64,000 nucleotides of DNA, taken from assembly GCF_018732085.1 (NCBI RefSeq), contig NZ_CP076103.1, forward strand, positions 5,270,001-5,334,000, read 5' to 3'. Shown piece after piece: positions 7,633-16,504 of this stretch (position 1 is its first letter; every line of letters begins with the position of its first letter). The position numbers and the translations under genes are program-made. Below the pieces are notes generated by a model. The model made no database searches. It saw only the letters and a list, made by a program, of their open reading frames with translations, and was not told where the DNA came from. Source of the stretch: Lysobacter capsici. GTDB lineage: Bacteria > Pseudomonadota > Gammaproteobacteria > Xanthomonadales > Xanthomonadaceae.

Positions 7633-8529
7633 TTACTCGCTGTCGCCGGTACCTTTCTTGCGTTTGGCCCGCGGATGCGCCGCGTCGTACACCTTGGCCA
7701 GATGCTGGAAATCCAGATGCGTATAGATCTGGGTGGTGGCGATGTCGGCGTGGCCGAGCAGTTCCTGCACGCCGCGCAGATCGCCGGAGGATTCCAGGAT
7801 GTGGCTGGCGAAGGAATGCCGCAGCAGATGCGGATGTACGCGCTTGAACAAGCCCTGCCGCTGGGCGAGTTGGCGGATGCGCAACTGCACCGCGCGCGGC
7901 GTGATCGGGCCGCCGCCGCGACCGGGAAACACTTGCGCGTCGTTGCCGGCGCCGGTCGATGCGCGCCACTCGCGCAAGGCGGCGCGCGCGTGCGAGCCCA
8001 GCGGCACGATGCGCTGCTTGCTGCCCTTGCCGAGCACGGTGACCAGGCCGTCGTCGAGGTCGAGGTCGCGCCAACGCAGCGCGCACAGTTCGCTCAGGCG
8101 CACGCCGGAGGAATAGAACAGCTCCAGCACGGCGCGGTCGCGCAGGCCCAGCGGCACGTCGGTCGGCACTTCGACCAGCACCTTGGCTTCGTCGGGATCG
8201 AGCACCTGCGGCAGTTTGCGCGGCGCCTTCGGCGCGCGGATCGCCGCGGCCGGGCTGGCGGCCAGATGACCTTGCTTGACCTGCCACAGATAGAAACTGC
8301 GACACGCCGACAAGCGCCGCTGCAGGCTCTTGGGCGTGAGTCCGCGCCGGCGTTCGGCAGCGATGAACGCGCGCAGGTCTTCGGCCTGCAGCGCCATCAC
8401 CTCGCCGCGTCCGCTTTCTTCGGCCCACAGCCACAGCGCGGCGAGATCGCGCTGGTACGCATCGAGCGTATGCGCGGACATGCGCCGTTCCACGCGCAGA
8501 TGGTCGAGAAATGTTTCGACGGCGTTCAT
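7633..8529 (-). CDS. xerC: XerC tyrosine recombinase
   Basis: A 298-residue site-specific recombinase that with XerD resolves chromosome dimers at dif. The SAM-like N-terminal domain (1-90) contains VETFLDHLRVERRMSAHTLD. The catalytic domain carries the R in SSGVRLSELCALRWRDLDL (about 145-160), the K in VLGKGSKQRIVPLG, the HxxR in VHPHLLRHSFASHIL and the H/W position in LLGHADIATTQIYTHLDFQH. The nucleophilic Y lies in the last segment, LAKVYDAAHPRAKRK. Length and all catalytic residues are normal. It sits in the dapF-DUF484-xerC run, the usual E. coli-like context (dapF-yigA-xerC), which supports XerC over XerD. Confidence 0.95.
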   Translation of the reverse strand: MNAVETFLDHLRVERRMSAHTLDAYQRDLAALWLWAEESGRGEVMALQAEDLRAFIAAERRRGLTPKSLQRRLSACRSFYLWQVKQGHLAASPAAAIRAPKAPRKLPQVLDPDEAKVLVEVPTDVPLGLRDRAVLELFYSSGVRLSELCALRWRDLDLDDGLVTVLGKGSKQRIVPLGSHARAALREWRASTGAGNDAQVFPGRGGGPITPRAVQLRIRQLAQRQGLFKRVHPHLLRHSFASHILESSGDLRGVQELLGHADIATTQIYTHLDFQHLAKVYDAAHPRAKRKKGTGDSE

Positions 8530-8602
8530 GCCTTGCGATCGTACTCGCTTGCGCGTCGCGGCGATCGCGCTGGTTTCGCGCCGCGGCGCCGGATGGCGCG
8601 GC

Positions 8603-9289
8603 TCAGTCGTAACGGCGCAAGGCCACCGCCAGCGATTCGCCCATCATGCGCAGGAACAGCGTGCCCATGCCGGGGAAGAAACGGTTCGGGTCGCGGCTGC
8701 CGACCGCGATCAGGCCGCTGCCCGGCAACGGCAGCAAGGCGGTGGACTGCACGTCGGCGGCGCGCTCGCCGTACAGCACCGCGTGCTTTTCCGGCTGCAG
8801 GCGACCGCACAGCGGCTCGCCGTCGCTCAGCGCGTCGCGGAACGGCTGCAGGCGCGGATCGGATTCTTCGATGATCTGCAGCCACTCGTTGTCGCTCAAG
8901 CCGTCATAGGGCTTGAACGCGATCAGCCGGACCAGATCGCCGTTGAAATCCTCGGCCAGGCTCGCGGCCATCGCGCGCAGGGTGTCGGCGGCGTTGTCCT
9001 GGCGCATCAGCGCGAGGGTCAATTGATGGGTGCGCACGGCCAGGCGTTCGTTGTCCTGGGCGTTGGCGAACAGTTCGTGCAGGCGGCGCGAGAGTTCGCG
9101 GTTCTTGTCGCGCAGCACTTCGAGCTGATAGCTCGCCAGCGACGCGGCCGAGCCTTCCTCGCGCGGCACCACCAGGCTCAGCGACAGGTCGGGAAACTGC
9201 TGCAGGAAGCGCGGATGGCGGCGCAGCCAGTTGGCGATTTCGTGCGCGCCGAGCTGGTCGGCCGGCTTGTCGCCGAATCTGTCGCTCAT
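8603..9289 (-). CDS. DUF484-family protein (YigA-like, GAF-related)
   Basis: A 228-residue cytoplasmic protein. The N-terminal helix block EIANWLRRHPRFLQQFPDL is the standard DUF484 opening, followed by a coiled-coil-like region (YQLEVLRDKNRELSRRLHEL, about 60-85). The rest is a GAF-like domain ending LPGSGLIAVGSRDPNRFFPG and a final helix FLRMMGESLAVALRRYD. Biochemical function is unknown. The start ATG at 9289 overlaps the dapF stop (ATGA), indicating translational coupling, and xerC follows after 73 bp. This is the conserved dapF-DUF484-xerC operon of gammaproteobacteria. Confidence 0.92.
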   Translation of the reverse strand: MSDRFGDKPADQLGAHEIANWLRRHPRFLQQFPDLSLSLVVPREEGSAASLASYQLEVLRDKNRELSRRLHELFANAQDNERLAVRTHQLTLALMRQDNAADTLRAMAASLAEDFNGDLVRLIAFKPYDGLSDNEWLQIIEESDPRLQPFRDALSDGEPLCGRLQPEKHAVLYGERAADVQSTALLPLPGSGLIAVGSRDPNRFFPGMGTLFLRMMGESLAVALRRYD

Positions 9290-10176
9290 CGGTTCCACTC
9301 TCCTTCGAAGACGAATGCGGTCGGGCCGGACATCGACAGCGCCGACTCGGGGTCGGGCCAGACGATGCGCAGTTCGCCGCCGGGCAACTGCACGCGCACG
9401 TCGCGGCCGATGCGGCCGCGTTGCATCAGCACCGCGGCGGCGGCGCAGGCGCCGCTGCCGCAGGCGAGGGTTTCGCCGGAGCCGCGCTCGTACACCCGCA
9501 GCTTGATCCGGTCCGGCGCGATCACCTGGGCGAAACCGACGTTGGCCGATTCGGGAAACGCCGCGCTCGATTGCAGCAGCGGGCCGATGCCTTCGACCGG
9601 CGCGGCGTCGACGTCGTCGACTTCGATCACCGCATGCGGATTGCCCATCGACACCGCGCCGAAACCGAACACGGTGTCGTGGATGTCGAGCACGTATTGA
9701 TCCTGGCGCGCGGGGTAACCGAGCAGCGGAATCAGCGCGGGTTCGAACTCGGGCCGGCCCATGCCGATGCGGTAGGCGTCGCCGCCCAAGGGTTGCACCG
9801 CGTGGCGACCGGCCGGGCTGTCGACGAAGAAGCCGCCGTCGGCCTCGGCGCCGCGCGCGGCCGCGCCGTCGCGCACCAGCCACGCGGCGATGCAGCGCGC
9901 GCCGTTGCCGCATTGCTGCGAAGTCGAGCCGTCGGCGTTCCAGATCCGGTACGAGGCGACGGAACCGTCGCTGAGCGGGTCTTCGATGGTCAGGATCTGG
10001 TCGCAGCCGACCCCGAAATGGCGGTCGGCGAGGCGGCGGCAGCTGTCGGCATCAGGCGGCGCGAGGCCGCCGCGCAGGTCCAGCACCACGAAGTCGTTGC
10101 CGGCGCCGTGCATCTTGCTGAAACCGATGGCGCCCGGGCGCGACGGCGCGGACGCGGCGGTGGTCGACTCGGCCAT
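9286..10176 (-). CDS. dapF: DapF, diaminopimelate epimerase
   Basis: A 296-residue PLP-independent epimerase that interconverts LL- and meso-diaminopimelate for lysine and peptidoglycan synthesis. The substrate-binding opening FSKMHGAGNDFVVLDLRGG is at about 19-37. The first catalytic Cys lies in DGSTSQQCGNGARCIAAWL and the second in ETLACGSGACAAAAVL. The family signature is complete. The N-terminus has about 17 additional Ser/Ala/Pro-rich residues compared with E. coli. It is 4 bp downstream of the lptM-like gene and overlaps the DUF484 start by 4 bp, so the three form a tight operon. Confidence 0.96.
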   Translation of the reverse strand: MAESTTAASAPSRPGAIGFSKMHGAGNDFVVLDLRGGLAPPDADSCRRLADRHFGVGCDQILTIEDPLSDGSVASYRIWNADGSTSQQCGNGARCIAAWLVRDGAAARGAEADGGFFVDSPAGRHAVQPLGGDAYRIGMGRPEFEPALIPLLGYPARQDQYVLDIHDTVFGFGAVSMGNPHAVIEVDDVDAAPVEGIGPLLQSSAAFPESANVGFAQVIAPDRIKLRVYERGSGETLACGSGACAAAAVLMQRGRIGRDVRVQLPGGELRIVWPDPESALSMSGPTAFVFEGEWNR

Positions 10177-10180
10177 GGGC

Positions 10181-10531
10181 TCAGCCGCCGGCGGGCGTCG
10201 GCTCGGCCGGCTTGGTCGCGTCGGAACCGTCGCCGTCCTGGGTCTTGCCGTCCTTGTCCTTGGCGTCCTTGCTGCCCTTGCCGTCCTGGGTGGTCGGCGG
10301 GGTCAGCACGCTGTCCAGCGGCGGCGTGGGCAGCGACTTGGGCACCGGCGCGGTCGCGACCGGCGGGTCGTTGGCCTTGGAAATGGTCACCGGCACTTCG
10401 CCGGGCTTGGCCGGCGGCGCTTCCTGCGGCGCGGGCTGGGTCGGCAGGACCAACGGGCCCTTGTTGCCGCAGGCGGCCAGGGCGAGGGTCAACGCGGTCA
10501 GAACGAGGGGCGTGGCGTGGCGTGCATTCAT
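10181..10531 (-). CDS. lptM: LptM-like outer-membrane lipoprotein (YifL family)
   Basis: A 116-residue lipoprotein. The signal peptide MNARHATPLVLTALTLALAA ends at a lipobox (LALAAC), followed by CGNKGPLVLP. This matches the short conserved motif (C-G-x-K-G-P-L-x-x-P) of LptM/YifL, the small lipoprotein that assists disulfide maturation of the LptDE translocon in E. coli. The rest is a low-complexity Pro/Lys/Asp-rich tail (for example KDAKDKDGKTQDGDGSD) that is longer than in E. coli. ATG at 10531 is the start because it gives a normal signal peptide. It is upstream of dapF by 4 bp, the same place as in enterobacteria. Confidence 0.85.
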   Translation of the reverse strand: MNARHATPLVLTALTLALAACGNKGPLVLPTQPAPQEAPPAKPGEVPVTISKANDPPVATAPVPKSLPTPPLDSVLTPPTTQDGKGSKDAKDKDGKTQDGDGSDATKPAEPTPAGG

Positions 10532-10764
10532 GGGCCGAAGTGTAGCCCGCAGGGGCGGCGGAAACGAACCCACGGGCGGGGACGACCGAGCCCGCGGGCA
10601 TGGACGGGTTCAGCTGATGGCCCGGGCGCGGGCGCGGCGGCCGCGCGGCGATTGTTGCGGCTGGATGAATTCACTTCCCAACCCGGGCGGCTTTATCGCG
10701 CCGGAGCGCACAAGAACAATGCGCCGCACGGACCTCGCGTCCACCCCCGAACCAGGAGAGCGCC

Positions 10765-10983
10765 ATGCCGTTCGCAAACTACAAATTCCCCGAAGGCATT
10801 CTCGATCACGCCCGCAAGGAGGAGATCATCCACCGCACCACCGCGATGTTCGTCGAATATTTCGGCGAGGGCGTGCGTCCGTATTCGATGGTGCTGGTCG
10901 AGGAAGTCGCCGACGGCGGCTGGGGCCGGGCCGACGAGACGTTGACCCTGGAGAAGATGGGGATGGCGCCTAAGGCGGGCTAG
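10765..10983 (+). CDS. 4-oxalocrotonate tautomerase-family small protein
   Basis: A 72-residue protein beginning MPFANYKFPEG. Proline 2, which becomes the N-terminal catalytic base of the tautomerase superfamily after Met removal, is present. The helix HARKEEIIHRTTAMFVEYFG and the strand SMVLVEEVADGGWGRADE fit the beta-alpha-beta unit of 4-OT-type monomers. The natural substrate is unknown; members range from catabolic tautomerases to orphan stress proteins. A clear Shine-Dalgarno CAGGAGAG precedes the ATG. No catabolic neighbours are present, so the pathway cannot be inferred. Confidence 0.83.
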   Translation: MPFANYKFPEGILDHARKEEIIHRTTAMFVEYFGEGVRPYSMVLVEEVADGGWGRADETLTLEKMGMAPKAG

Positions 10984-11109
10984 GTTCGGCGGGGTCCGGC
11001 GTCGCTCGCAACGGGCGTCGTGCCCGCGGAAGTGGCCGGTGCGTGCGGCCTAGCGCCGATTCTGCCGGTGTGGGCGGCAGTTGGACGGGCATCGAACCTC
11101 GGCCGGCGC

Positions 11110-11610
11110 TCAACGCGCGCCGCGATCGTCCGGCGGCTCCGGCCGACGCCACAGCCAGATCGCCACCACGGTCATGATCGAGGTGCCGGTCATCGCCATC
11201 CACAGCTTGGGCGAGGTCAGGAACATGATCACCGCGCAGGCCGACATCATCGACACCGCCAGCCACTTGGCCCGCCGGCGGACCGCGCCGTGCGCCTGCC
11301 AGTCGCGGATCATCGGGCCGAACTGGCGGTGCGCGAGCAGCCGCGCGTGCAGGCGCTCGGAGCCGCGCGCGGCGGCGAACGCCGACAGCAGCACGAACGG
11401 CACGGTCGGCAGGCCGGGCACGACGATGCCGATGATGCCCAGGCCCAGGCTGGCATAGGCCAGCAGCCACCAGGCCCAGCGCAAGCGACTGCGCGGGCGC
11501 GAGGCGGCCGGCTCGCTCGGCGACGGTGGCGGCTCGGGTGTGGCGAGGCCGGCTCGCGGTCCGGCGCCGGGTGCGGCGTCCGGATCGGAGGGAGAAGGTG
11601 GAACGGACAT
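11110..11610 (-). CDS. YbaN-family (DUF454) inner-membrane protein
   Basis: A 166-residue protein. The first 45 residues are Pro/Ser/Ala-rich and probably cytoplasmic. The DUF454 domain follows, with WWLLAYASLGLGIIGIVVPG and LPTVPFVLLSAFAAARGSERL as the defining first helices (about 50-90), then LLAHRQFGPMIRDWQ and two more membrane segments (SMMSACAVIMFLTSP, SIMTVVAIWLW). Function is not established. ATG at 11610 was chosen; an in-frame start at 11649 would add an implausible leader. It is monocistronic and convergent with the tautomerase gene. Confidence 0.86.
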   Translation of the reverse strand: MSVPPSPSDPDAAPGAGPRAGLATPEPPPSPSEPAASRPRSRLRWAWWLLAYASLGLGIIGIVVPGLPTVPFVLLSAFAAARGSERLHARLLAHRQFGPMIRDWQAHGAVRRRAKWLAVSMMSACAVIMFLTSPKLWMAMTGTSIMTVVAIWLWRRPEPPDDRGAR

Positions 11611-12004
11611 GCCGGAAGTATGCAGCCGAGCGGTGGGTGGGAGACACATGGCGGGTGTCGGCGCGGTTTCAAGCGCTGTGGATGGGTTGCTTGGAGGGCT
11701 CTCGCGATCGGGGCCGAGTGCGTCGGGGCTGAAGCCCCTCCCACAAAAGACCTCGATGCGATGCTCGGGTCTTGTTGATCGGAAGGCGGAGCGATACCCG
11801 CCAGGTGTTTTGTAGGAAGGGTTTCGGCCGCGAGTTGTCTTTGTGGAGGGGTTTCAGCCGCGAGGTCTTTTGTGGGAGGGGCTTCAGCCCCGAAGCTTTT
11901 CGCTCAGCCCAGGCCGACCCCGCCTATCGCACCACTGTTCGCTCAACCGGCGCCGAACTTCCGCATCAAGCAGGACACCCACCTCACCCAATCCCCAGAA
12001 ACGA
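11611..12004. repeat. Intergenic stretch holding several degenerate family A repeats
   Basis: This gap between the YbaN-type gene and the oligopeptidase gene contains at least four family A units. One reverse-oriented copy lies at 11720-11748, and three forward, partly degenerate copies lie at about 11807-11903 (TTTGTAGGAAGGGTTTCGG, TTTGTGGAGGGGTTTCAG, TTTTGTGGGAGGGGCTTCAG). The decreasing match suggests stepwise decay of a tandem array. No gene is supported here. Confidence 0.75.
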
Positions 12005-12030
12005 ACAAGCCCGGCATCGCCGGGCTTGTC
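12005..12030 (-). terminator. Hairpin downstream of the oligopeptidase gene
   Basis: GACAAGCCCGGC-GAT-GCCGGGCTTGTTC (minus-strand sense) forms a near-perfect stem of about 11 bp with a three-base loop. It starts about 40 bases after the stop of the minus-strand S9 gene. The following bases are TCGTTTC, only moderately T-rich, so it is a probable but not classical intrinsic terminator. Confidence 0.65.
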
Positions 12031-12070
12031 CGATCGCCACGCCGCTACCGGCGCGAGCGCATCCGTCGGT

Positions 12071-14221
12071 TCACTTCGCCAGCACGTCCGCGCTGACCTG
12101 CATCTGGTCGATCATGAACGAGTACATCTCCGCCTGTTCGCGGAAACGGCGGAAGCGGCCCGACTTGCCGCCGTGGCCGGCGTCCATGTTGGTGCGGAAC
12201 AGCACCGGCTGCTTGCCGGTGTCGAGGTCGCGCAGCCGCGCCACGTACTTCGCCGGCTCCCAGTACTGCACCTGCGAATCCCACAGGCCGGTGCCGACGA
12301 ACATCGCCGGATACGCCTGCTTCTTGAGATTGTCGTAAGGCGAGTACGACAGCATGTAGTCGTAGTAGTCCTTCTTCTCCGGGTTGCCCCACTCGTCGTA
12401 CTCGTTGGTGGTCAGCGGGATGCTGGCGTCGAGCATGGTGGTGACCACATCGACGAACGGCACCTGCGACAGCACCACGCGGTACTTGTCCGGCGCCATG
12501 TTCGCCACCGCCCCCATCAACAGGCCGCCCGCGCTGCCGCCGTACGCGGCGACGCGATCGGGCGCGGCGTAACCGGCCTTGACCAGATCGGCGGTGACGT
12601 CGACGAAATCGTTGAACGTGTTCTGCTTGTGGAACAGCTTGCCGTCGTCGTACCACTTGCGGCCGATTTCCTGGCCGCCGCGGATGTGCGCGATCGCATA
12701 GACCATGCCGCGATCGAGCAGGCTGACGACGGTGCTGTTGAAGCCCGGGTCCATCGACATGCCGTAGCTGCCGTAGGCGTACTGCAGCAACGCGGCCTTG
12801 CCGTTCTTCTCGAAGCCCTTCTTGTAGACCAGCGACACCGGCACCTTGACGCCGTCGCGCGCGGTCGCCCAGAAGCGCTCGGTCACGTACTTCTCGCTGT
12901 CGTAGCCGATCACCGGCTGGCGCTTGAGCAGCTTGCGCTCACCGGTCTGGGTGTTGAGTTCGTAGGTGGTCGCCGGCGTGGTCAGCGAAGTGTAGGTGTA
13001 GCGCAGCCACGGCGTGTCGTGTTCGGAATTGACCGACAGGCCCATCGAGAACGCCGGCTCGTCGGCCTTGACGAACTCTTCCTTGCCGTCCTTGCCGATC
13101 AGGCGCAGACGCTCGAGCGCGTTGGAGCGCTCGGCCACGGCGGTGAAGCCGTCGAACAGTTCGAAGCCCTCGACGAACACGTCGTCGCGGTGCGCGATCC
13201 AGTCCTTCCACTCCTTGATCGAACGCGCGCCGTCGTCGGCGGTGACCAGCTTGAAGTTCGGCGCCGGCTTGCCGTCGGCGCCGGGCGCGTTGGTGCGGAT
13301 CACCCAGCGGCCGCCGAGATGGTCGGCGTCGTATTCGACATCGCGCTGGCGCGGCGCGAGCACGAAGAACGCCTTCGGATCGGCGGCCGGCGCGCAACGC
13401 ACTTCGCTCGACACGGTGCTGTGGATGTTGATGCAGATGTAGGCGTCGTCGCGGCTGCGCTCGATGCCCATGTAGAAGCTGTCGTCCTTTTCCTCGTAGA
13501 CCAGCGCGTCCTTGGATGCGGGCGTGCCGAGCACGTGCTTCTTGATCCGCACGGTCAGCAGGGTCTTGGGATCGTTCTCGACGTAGAACAGGGTCTTGTT
13601 GTCGTCGGCCCAGACCAGGTCGGTGGACGCATTTTCAATGACGTCCGGATAGATCTCGCCGGTGGCCAGATTCTTGAACCGGATCTTGTACTGGCGACGG
13701 CCGACCGCATCGTCGGCCCAGGCCAGCACCTGATTGTCCTGGGTGACCTCCATCGCGCCGACGCTGAAGTAGTCCTTGCCCTTGGCCATCGCGTTGACGT
13801 CGAGCAGGACCTGCTCGGCGTCCTCCATGCTGCCCTTGCGGCGCGCGTGGATCGGGTAATCCTGGCCGGTCTCGAAGCGGGTGTAGTACCAGTAGCCGCG
13901 TTCGCGGTACGGCACCGAGCTGTCGTCTTGCTTGATGCGGCCGACGATTTCGCCGTAGAGCTTGTCCTCCAGCGGCTTGAGCGGCTTCATCACCGTGTCG
14001 ACGTAGGCGTTCTCGGCATTGAGGTACGCCAGCATTTCGGGGTTCTTGCGCTTGTCGTCGCGCAGCCAGTAGTACTCGTCGCCGCGCTGGGCGCCGTGCG
14101 GCGCCTTGACGGTGTAGGGCTTCTTGGCCACATCGGGCGGCGCGGGCAGGTCGGCGGCGGGAGCGTTGAGGGTGGTGGTCATCAGTAGCGTGGCCGCAAG
14201 CGTTAACAGGGTCGGTTTCAT
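12071..14221 (-). CDS. Exported S9A oligopeptidase B-type serine peptidase
   Basis: A 716-residue peptidase with an N-terminal signal peptide (MKPTLLTLAATLLMTTTLNA, cleavage near AP-AAD). A beta-propeller domain, with EYYWLRDDKRKNPEMLAYLN at its start, is followed by the alpha/beta-hydrolase domain. The nucleophile is S563 in AAYGGSAGGLLMGAVANM. The His is about residue 683 in TNMDAGHGGKSG, with Asp in the LWDSQV region. The motif set is that of oligopeptidase B, which cleaves short peptides after Lys/Arg. The signal peptide implies a periplasmic location. It lies directly downstream of a second S9 peptidase, with a hairpin in between. Confidence 0.92.
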   Translation of the reverse strand: MKPTLLTLAATLLMTTTLNAPAADLPAPPDVAKKPYTVKAPHGAQRGDEYYWLRDDKRKNPEMLAYLNAENAYVDTVMKPLKPLEDKLYGEIVGRIKQDDSSVPYRERGYWYYTRFETGQDYPIHARRKGSMEDAEQVLLDVNAMAKGKDYFSVGAMEVTQDNQVLAWADDAVGRRQYKIRFKNLATGEIYPDVIENASTDLVWADDNKTLFYVENDPKTLLTVRIKKHVLGTPASKDALVYEEKDDSFYMGIERSRDDAYICINIHSTVSSEVRCAPAADPKAFFVLAPRQRDVEYDADHLGGRWVIRTNAPGADGKPAPNFKLVTADDGARSIKEWKDWIAHRDDVFVEGFELFDGFTAVAERSNALERLRLIGKDGKEEFVKADEPAFSMGLSVNSEHDTPWLRYTYTSLTTPATTYELNTQTGERKLLKRQPVIGYDSEKYVTERFWATARDGVKVPVSLVYKKGFEKNGKAALLQYAYGSYGMSMDPGFNSTVVSLLDRGMVYAIAHIRGGQEIGRKWYDDGKLFHKQNTFNDFVDVTADLVKAGYAAPDRVAAYGGSAGGLLMGAVANMAPDKYRVVLSQVPFVDVVTTMLDASIPLTTNEYDEWGNPEKKDYYDYMLSYSPYDNLKKQAYPAMFVGTGLWDSQVQYWEPAKYVARLRDLDTGKQPVLFRTNMDAGHGGKSGRFRRFREQAEMYSFMIDQMQVSADVLAK

Positions 14222-14310
14222 ATAGGGTCCGAGGACGGGTTGCGCAACGGGGCAAGACGCGGATTGGGGACTTCGTCGCGGGATGGGTTCAGTGCGCGGG
14301 GGCCGATCGG

Positions 14311-14338
14311 CCGAACGGGCGCCGCAGCGCCCGTTCGG
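14311..14338. terminator. Perfect 12-bp hairpin between the two S9 peptidase genes
   Basis: CCGAACGGGCGC, loop CGCA, then GCGCCCGTTCGG. It lies 43 bases past the stop of the prolyl oligopeptidase gene (14381) and 90 bases before the next start (14221). It lacks a T-tract, so it may be a terminator, an attenuator or an mRNA 3'-end stabiliser. Confidence 0.6.
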
Positions 14339-14380
14339 TCACGGCTCACGCGGGCCTGGCGGCGACCCGGCGCGCACGAC

Positions 14381-16504
14381 TCATTTGGCCAACTGCTGCC
14401 ACAGGAAGGTCAGGGCCAGCGCGCTCATATGCGCCTGCTGGGCGTTGTTGGCCGCGCCGCCGTGGCCGCCTTCGATGTTTTCGTAGTAGGTCACGTTCTT
14501 GCCGGCATCGAGCATCTTCGCCGCCATCTTGCGCGCATGGCCCGGATGGACGCGATCGTCCTTGGTCGAGGTCATGAAGATCACCGGCGGGTACTCGCGC
14601 TTGGGGTCGAACAGGTGATACGGCGAGAAGGTCTTGATGAAGGACCAGTCGTCGGTGTCGGGGTTGCCGTATTCGGCCATCCACGAGGCGCCGGCCAGCA
14701 GGTGGCTGTAGCGCTTCATGTCGAGCAGCGGCACCTGCACCACGACCGCGCCGAACAGCTCCGGGTACTGGGTCAGCATGTTGCCGGTGAGCAGGCCGCC
14801 GTTGCTGCCGCCCTGCACGCCCAGGTGCGGGGTGCTGGTGATCTTGCGTTCGATCAGGTCGCGGCCGACCGCGGCGAAGTCCTCATACGCCTTGTGCCGG
14901 TTGGCCTTGAGCGCGGCCTGGTGCCAGCGCGGGCCGTACTCGCCGCCGCCGCGGATGTTGGCGACCGCGTACACGCCGCCCTTTGCCAGCCAGCCCCTGC
15001 CGATTCCGCCGGAATACTTCGGGGTCATCGACACTTCGAAACCGCCGTAGCCGTACAGCAGCGTCGGCGCCTTGCCGTCGTACTTGAGGTCCTTCGGCCG
15101 CACCAGGAAGTACGGCACGCGGGTGCCGTCCTGGCTCTTGGCGAAGTGCTGTTCGATCGTGTCCTTCGACGCATCGAAGAAGGTCGGCATGGTCTTGAGC
15201 ACTTCGGGCGTCTGCCCGGGCTCGGCCAATGCCAGCGTGGTCGGGGTCAGGTAATCCGCCGCGCTGAGCCAGACCGCATCGCTGTCGATGCCGTCGACCG
15301 CGCCGACCATGACCGTGCCGAACGTCGGCGCGCCGACGAACGCTGCGCGCGTCCACTCGCCCTGCCCCGCGTCCGGCGGGGTCAACACGGTGAGCTTGTT
15401 CTTGACGTCGTCGAGGACGTTGATGATGAGGTGATGGCGGGTCCAGGTCGTGCCGGCCAGCGAACTGGTGTCGGTGGGCGCGAACAGGCTGACGAAATCG
15501 CGCTTGCCGGCCTGGAAATCGTCCAGACGCGTGGCGATCAGGCTGCCGGCGGGATACGTCTTGCCGCCGGCTTCGTAAGGATCGCGCAGTTCCAGCAACA
15601 ACCACTCGCGGCGCACTTCCTTGTTCGCGGAGTTGGGCAGATCGAGCTTGCTGAGCTTGCCGTCGGCGCCGCGCAGGAACAGTTCGTTGTTGTAGAACGC
15701 GATGGTGCGTTCGACGAAGTCGCGCTCGAAGCCCGGCGTCGGGTCGTGCCAGGCGCCGACCATCATGTCGCTGTCCCGACCCTCGTAGACCGGCGCGGCC
15801 TGGGCCATCGGGGTGCCGCGCGTCCACAGCTTGACCGTGCGCGCATAGCCCGAGCTGGTCATGCTGCCCTTGCCGAAATCGGTGGCGACGTAGACGTGAT
15901 CGCGATCGATCCAGGTCAGGCTGCCCTTGGCTTCGGGGCGGTAGAAACCGTCCTTGATCCAGGTCTTGGCGACCAGGTCGAATTCGCGGGTGACGTCGGC
16001 GTCGGATCCGCCGCGCGACAGCGAAATCAGGCAGCGCTGGAAATCCGGGCGCAGGCATTCGGCGCCGTGCCAGACCCATTGCTCGTTCTCCTGGGCGTTG
16101 AGCGCGTCCAGGTCGAGCACCGTTTCCCAGGCCGGCTTGTCCTTGCGGTACTCGGCCAGGGTGGTGCGGCGCCACAGGCCGCGCGGGTGCTGGGCGTCCT
16201 GCCAGAAGTTGTAATAGTGATCGCCGATCTTCTGTACGTCGGGGATCTTGGCGTCGGAATCGAGGATCTCGAGGATGCTCGCTTCGAGCTGCTTGAACTG
16301 CGCGCTGCCGGTGTATTCGGCTTCGGTCTTGGCGTTGCGCGCATGCACCCAGTCGAGCGCGCGCTTGCCGTCGACGTCTTCGAGCCACGCGTAGGGATCG
16401 TCGGTCACGGTCGCCTCCTTGGCGATGACGGCGCCGCAGGCCGATGCAGCCGCGAGACCGGCCGCTAGCAACAGGGACTGACAGGTCTTCGGGAGAACGG
16501 GCAT
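14381..16504 (-). CDS. Exported S9A prolyl oligopeptidase
   Basis: A 707-residue enzyme that cleaves short peptides after proline. The N-terminus MPVLPKTCQSLLLAAGLAAA is a signal peptide; the following ASACG could be a lipobox, so it may be a lipoprotein. The mature part begins TVTDDPYAWLEDVDGKRALD, the classical POP start. After the propeller, the hydrolase domain shows S567 in GVQGGSNGGLLTGNML, the YGYGGFEVSMTPKYS strand, and His in ENIEGGHGGAANN near the C-terminus. Length is normal. The ATG at 16504 was preferred over an upstream in-frame start (16576) because it gives a proper signal sequence. It is followed by the oligopeptidase B-type gene. Confidence 0.93.
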   Translation of the reverse strand: MPVLPKTCQSLLLAAGLAAASACGAVIAKEATVTDDPYAWLEDVDGKRALDWVHARNAKTEAEYTGSAQFKQLEASILEILDSDAKIPDVQKIGDHYYNFWQDAQHPRGLWRRTTLAEYRKDKPAWETVLDLDALNAQENEQWVWHGAECLRPDFQRCLISLSRGGSDADVTREFDLVAKTWIKDGFYRPEAKGSLTWIDRDHVYVATDFGKGSMTSSGYARTVKLWTRGTPMAQAAPVYEGRDSDMMVGAWHDPTPGFERDFVERTIAFYNNELFLRGADGKLSKLDLPNSANKEVRREWLLLELRDPYEAGGKTYPAGSLIATRLDDFQAGKRDFVSLFAPTDTSSLAGTTWTRHHLIINVLDDVKNKLTVLTPPDAGQGEWTRAAFVGAPTFGTVMVGAVDGIDSDAVWLSAADYLTPTTLALAEPGQTPEVLKTMPTFFDASKDTIEQHFAKSQDGTRVPYFLVRPKDLKYDGKAPTLLYGYGGFEVSMTPKYSGGIGRGWLAKGGVYAVANIRGGGEYGPRWHQAALKANRHKAYEDFAAVGRDLIERKITSTPHLGVQGGSNGGLLTGNMLTQYPELFGAVVVQVPLLDMKRYSHLLAGASWMAEYGNPDTDDWSFIKTFSPYHLFDPKREYPPVIFMTSTKDDRVHPGHARKMAAKMLDAGKNVTYYENIEGGHGGAANNAQQAHMSALALTFLWQQLAK

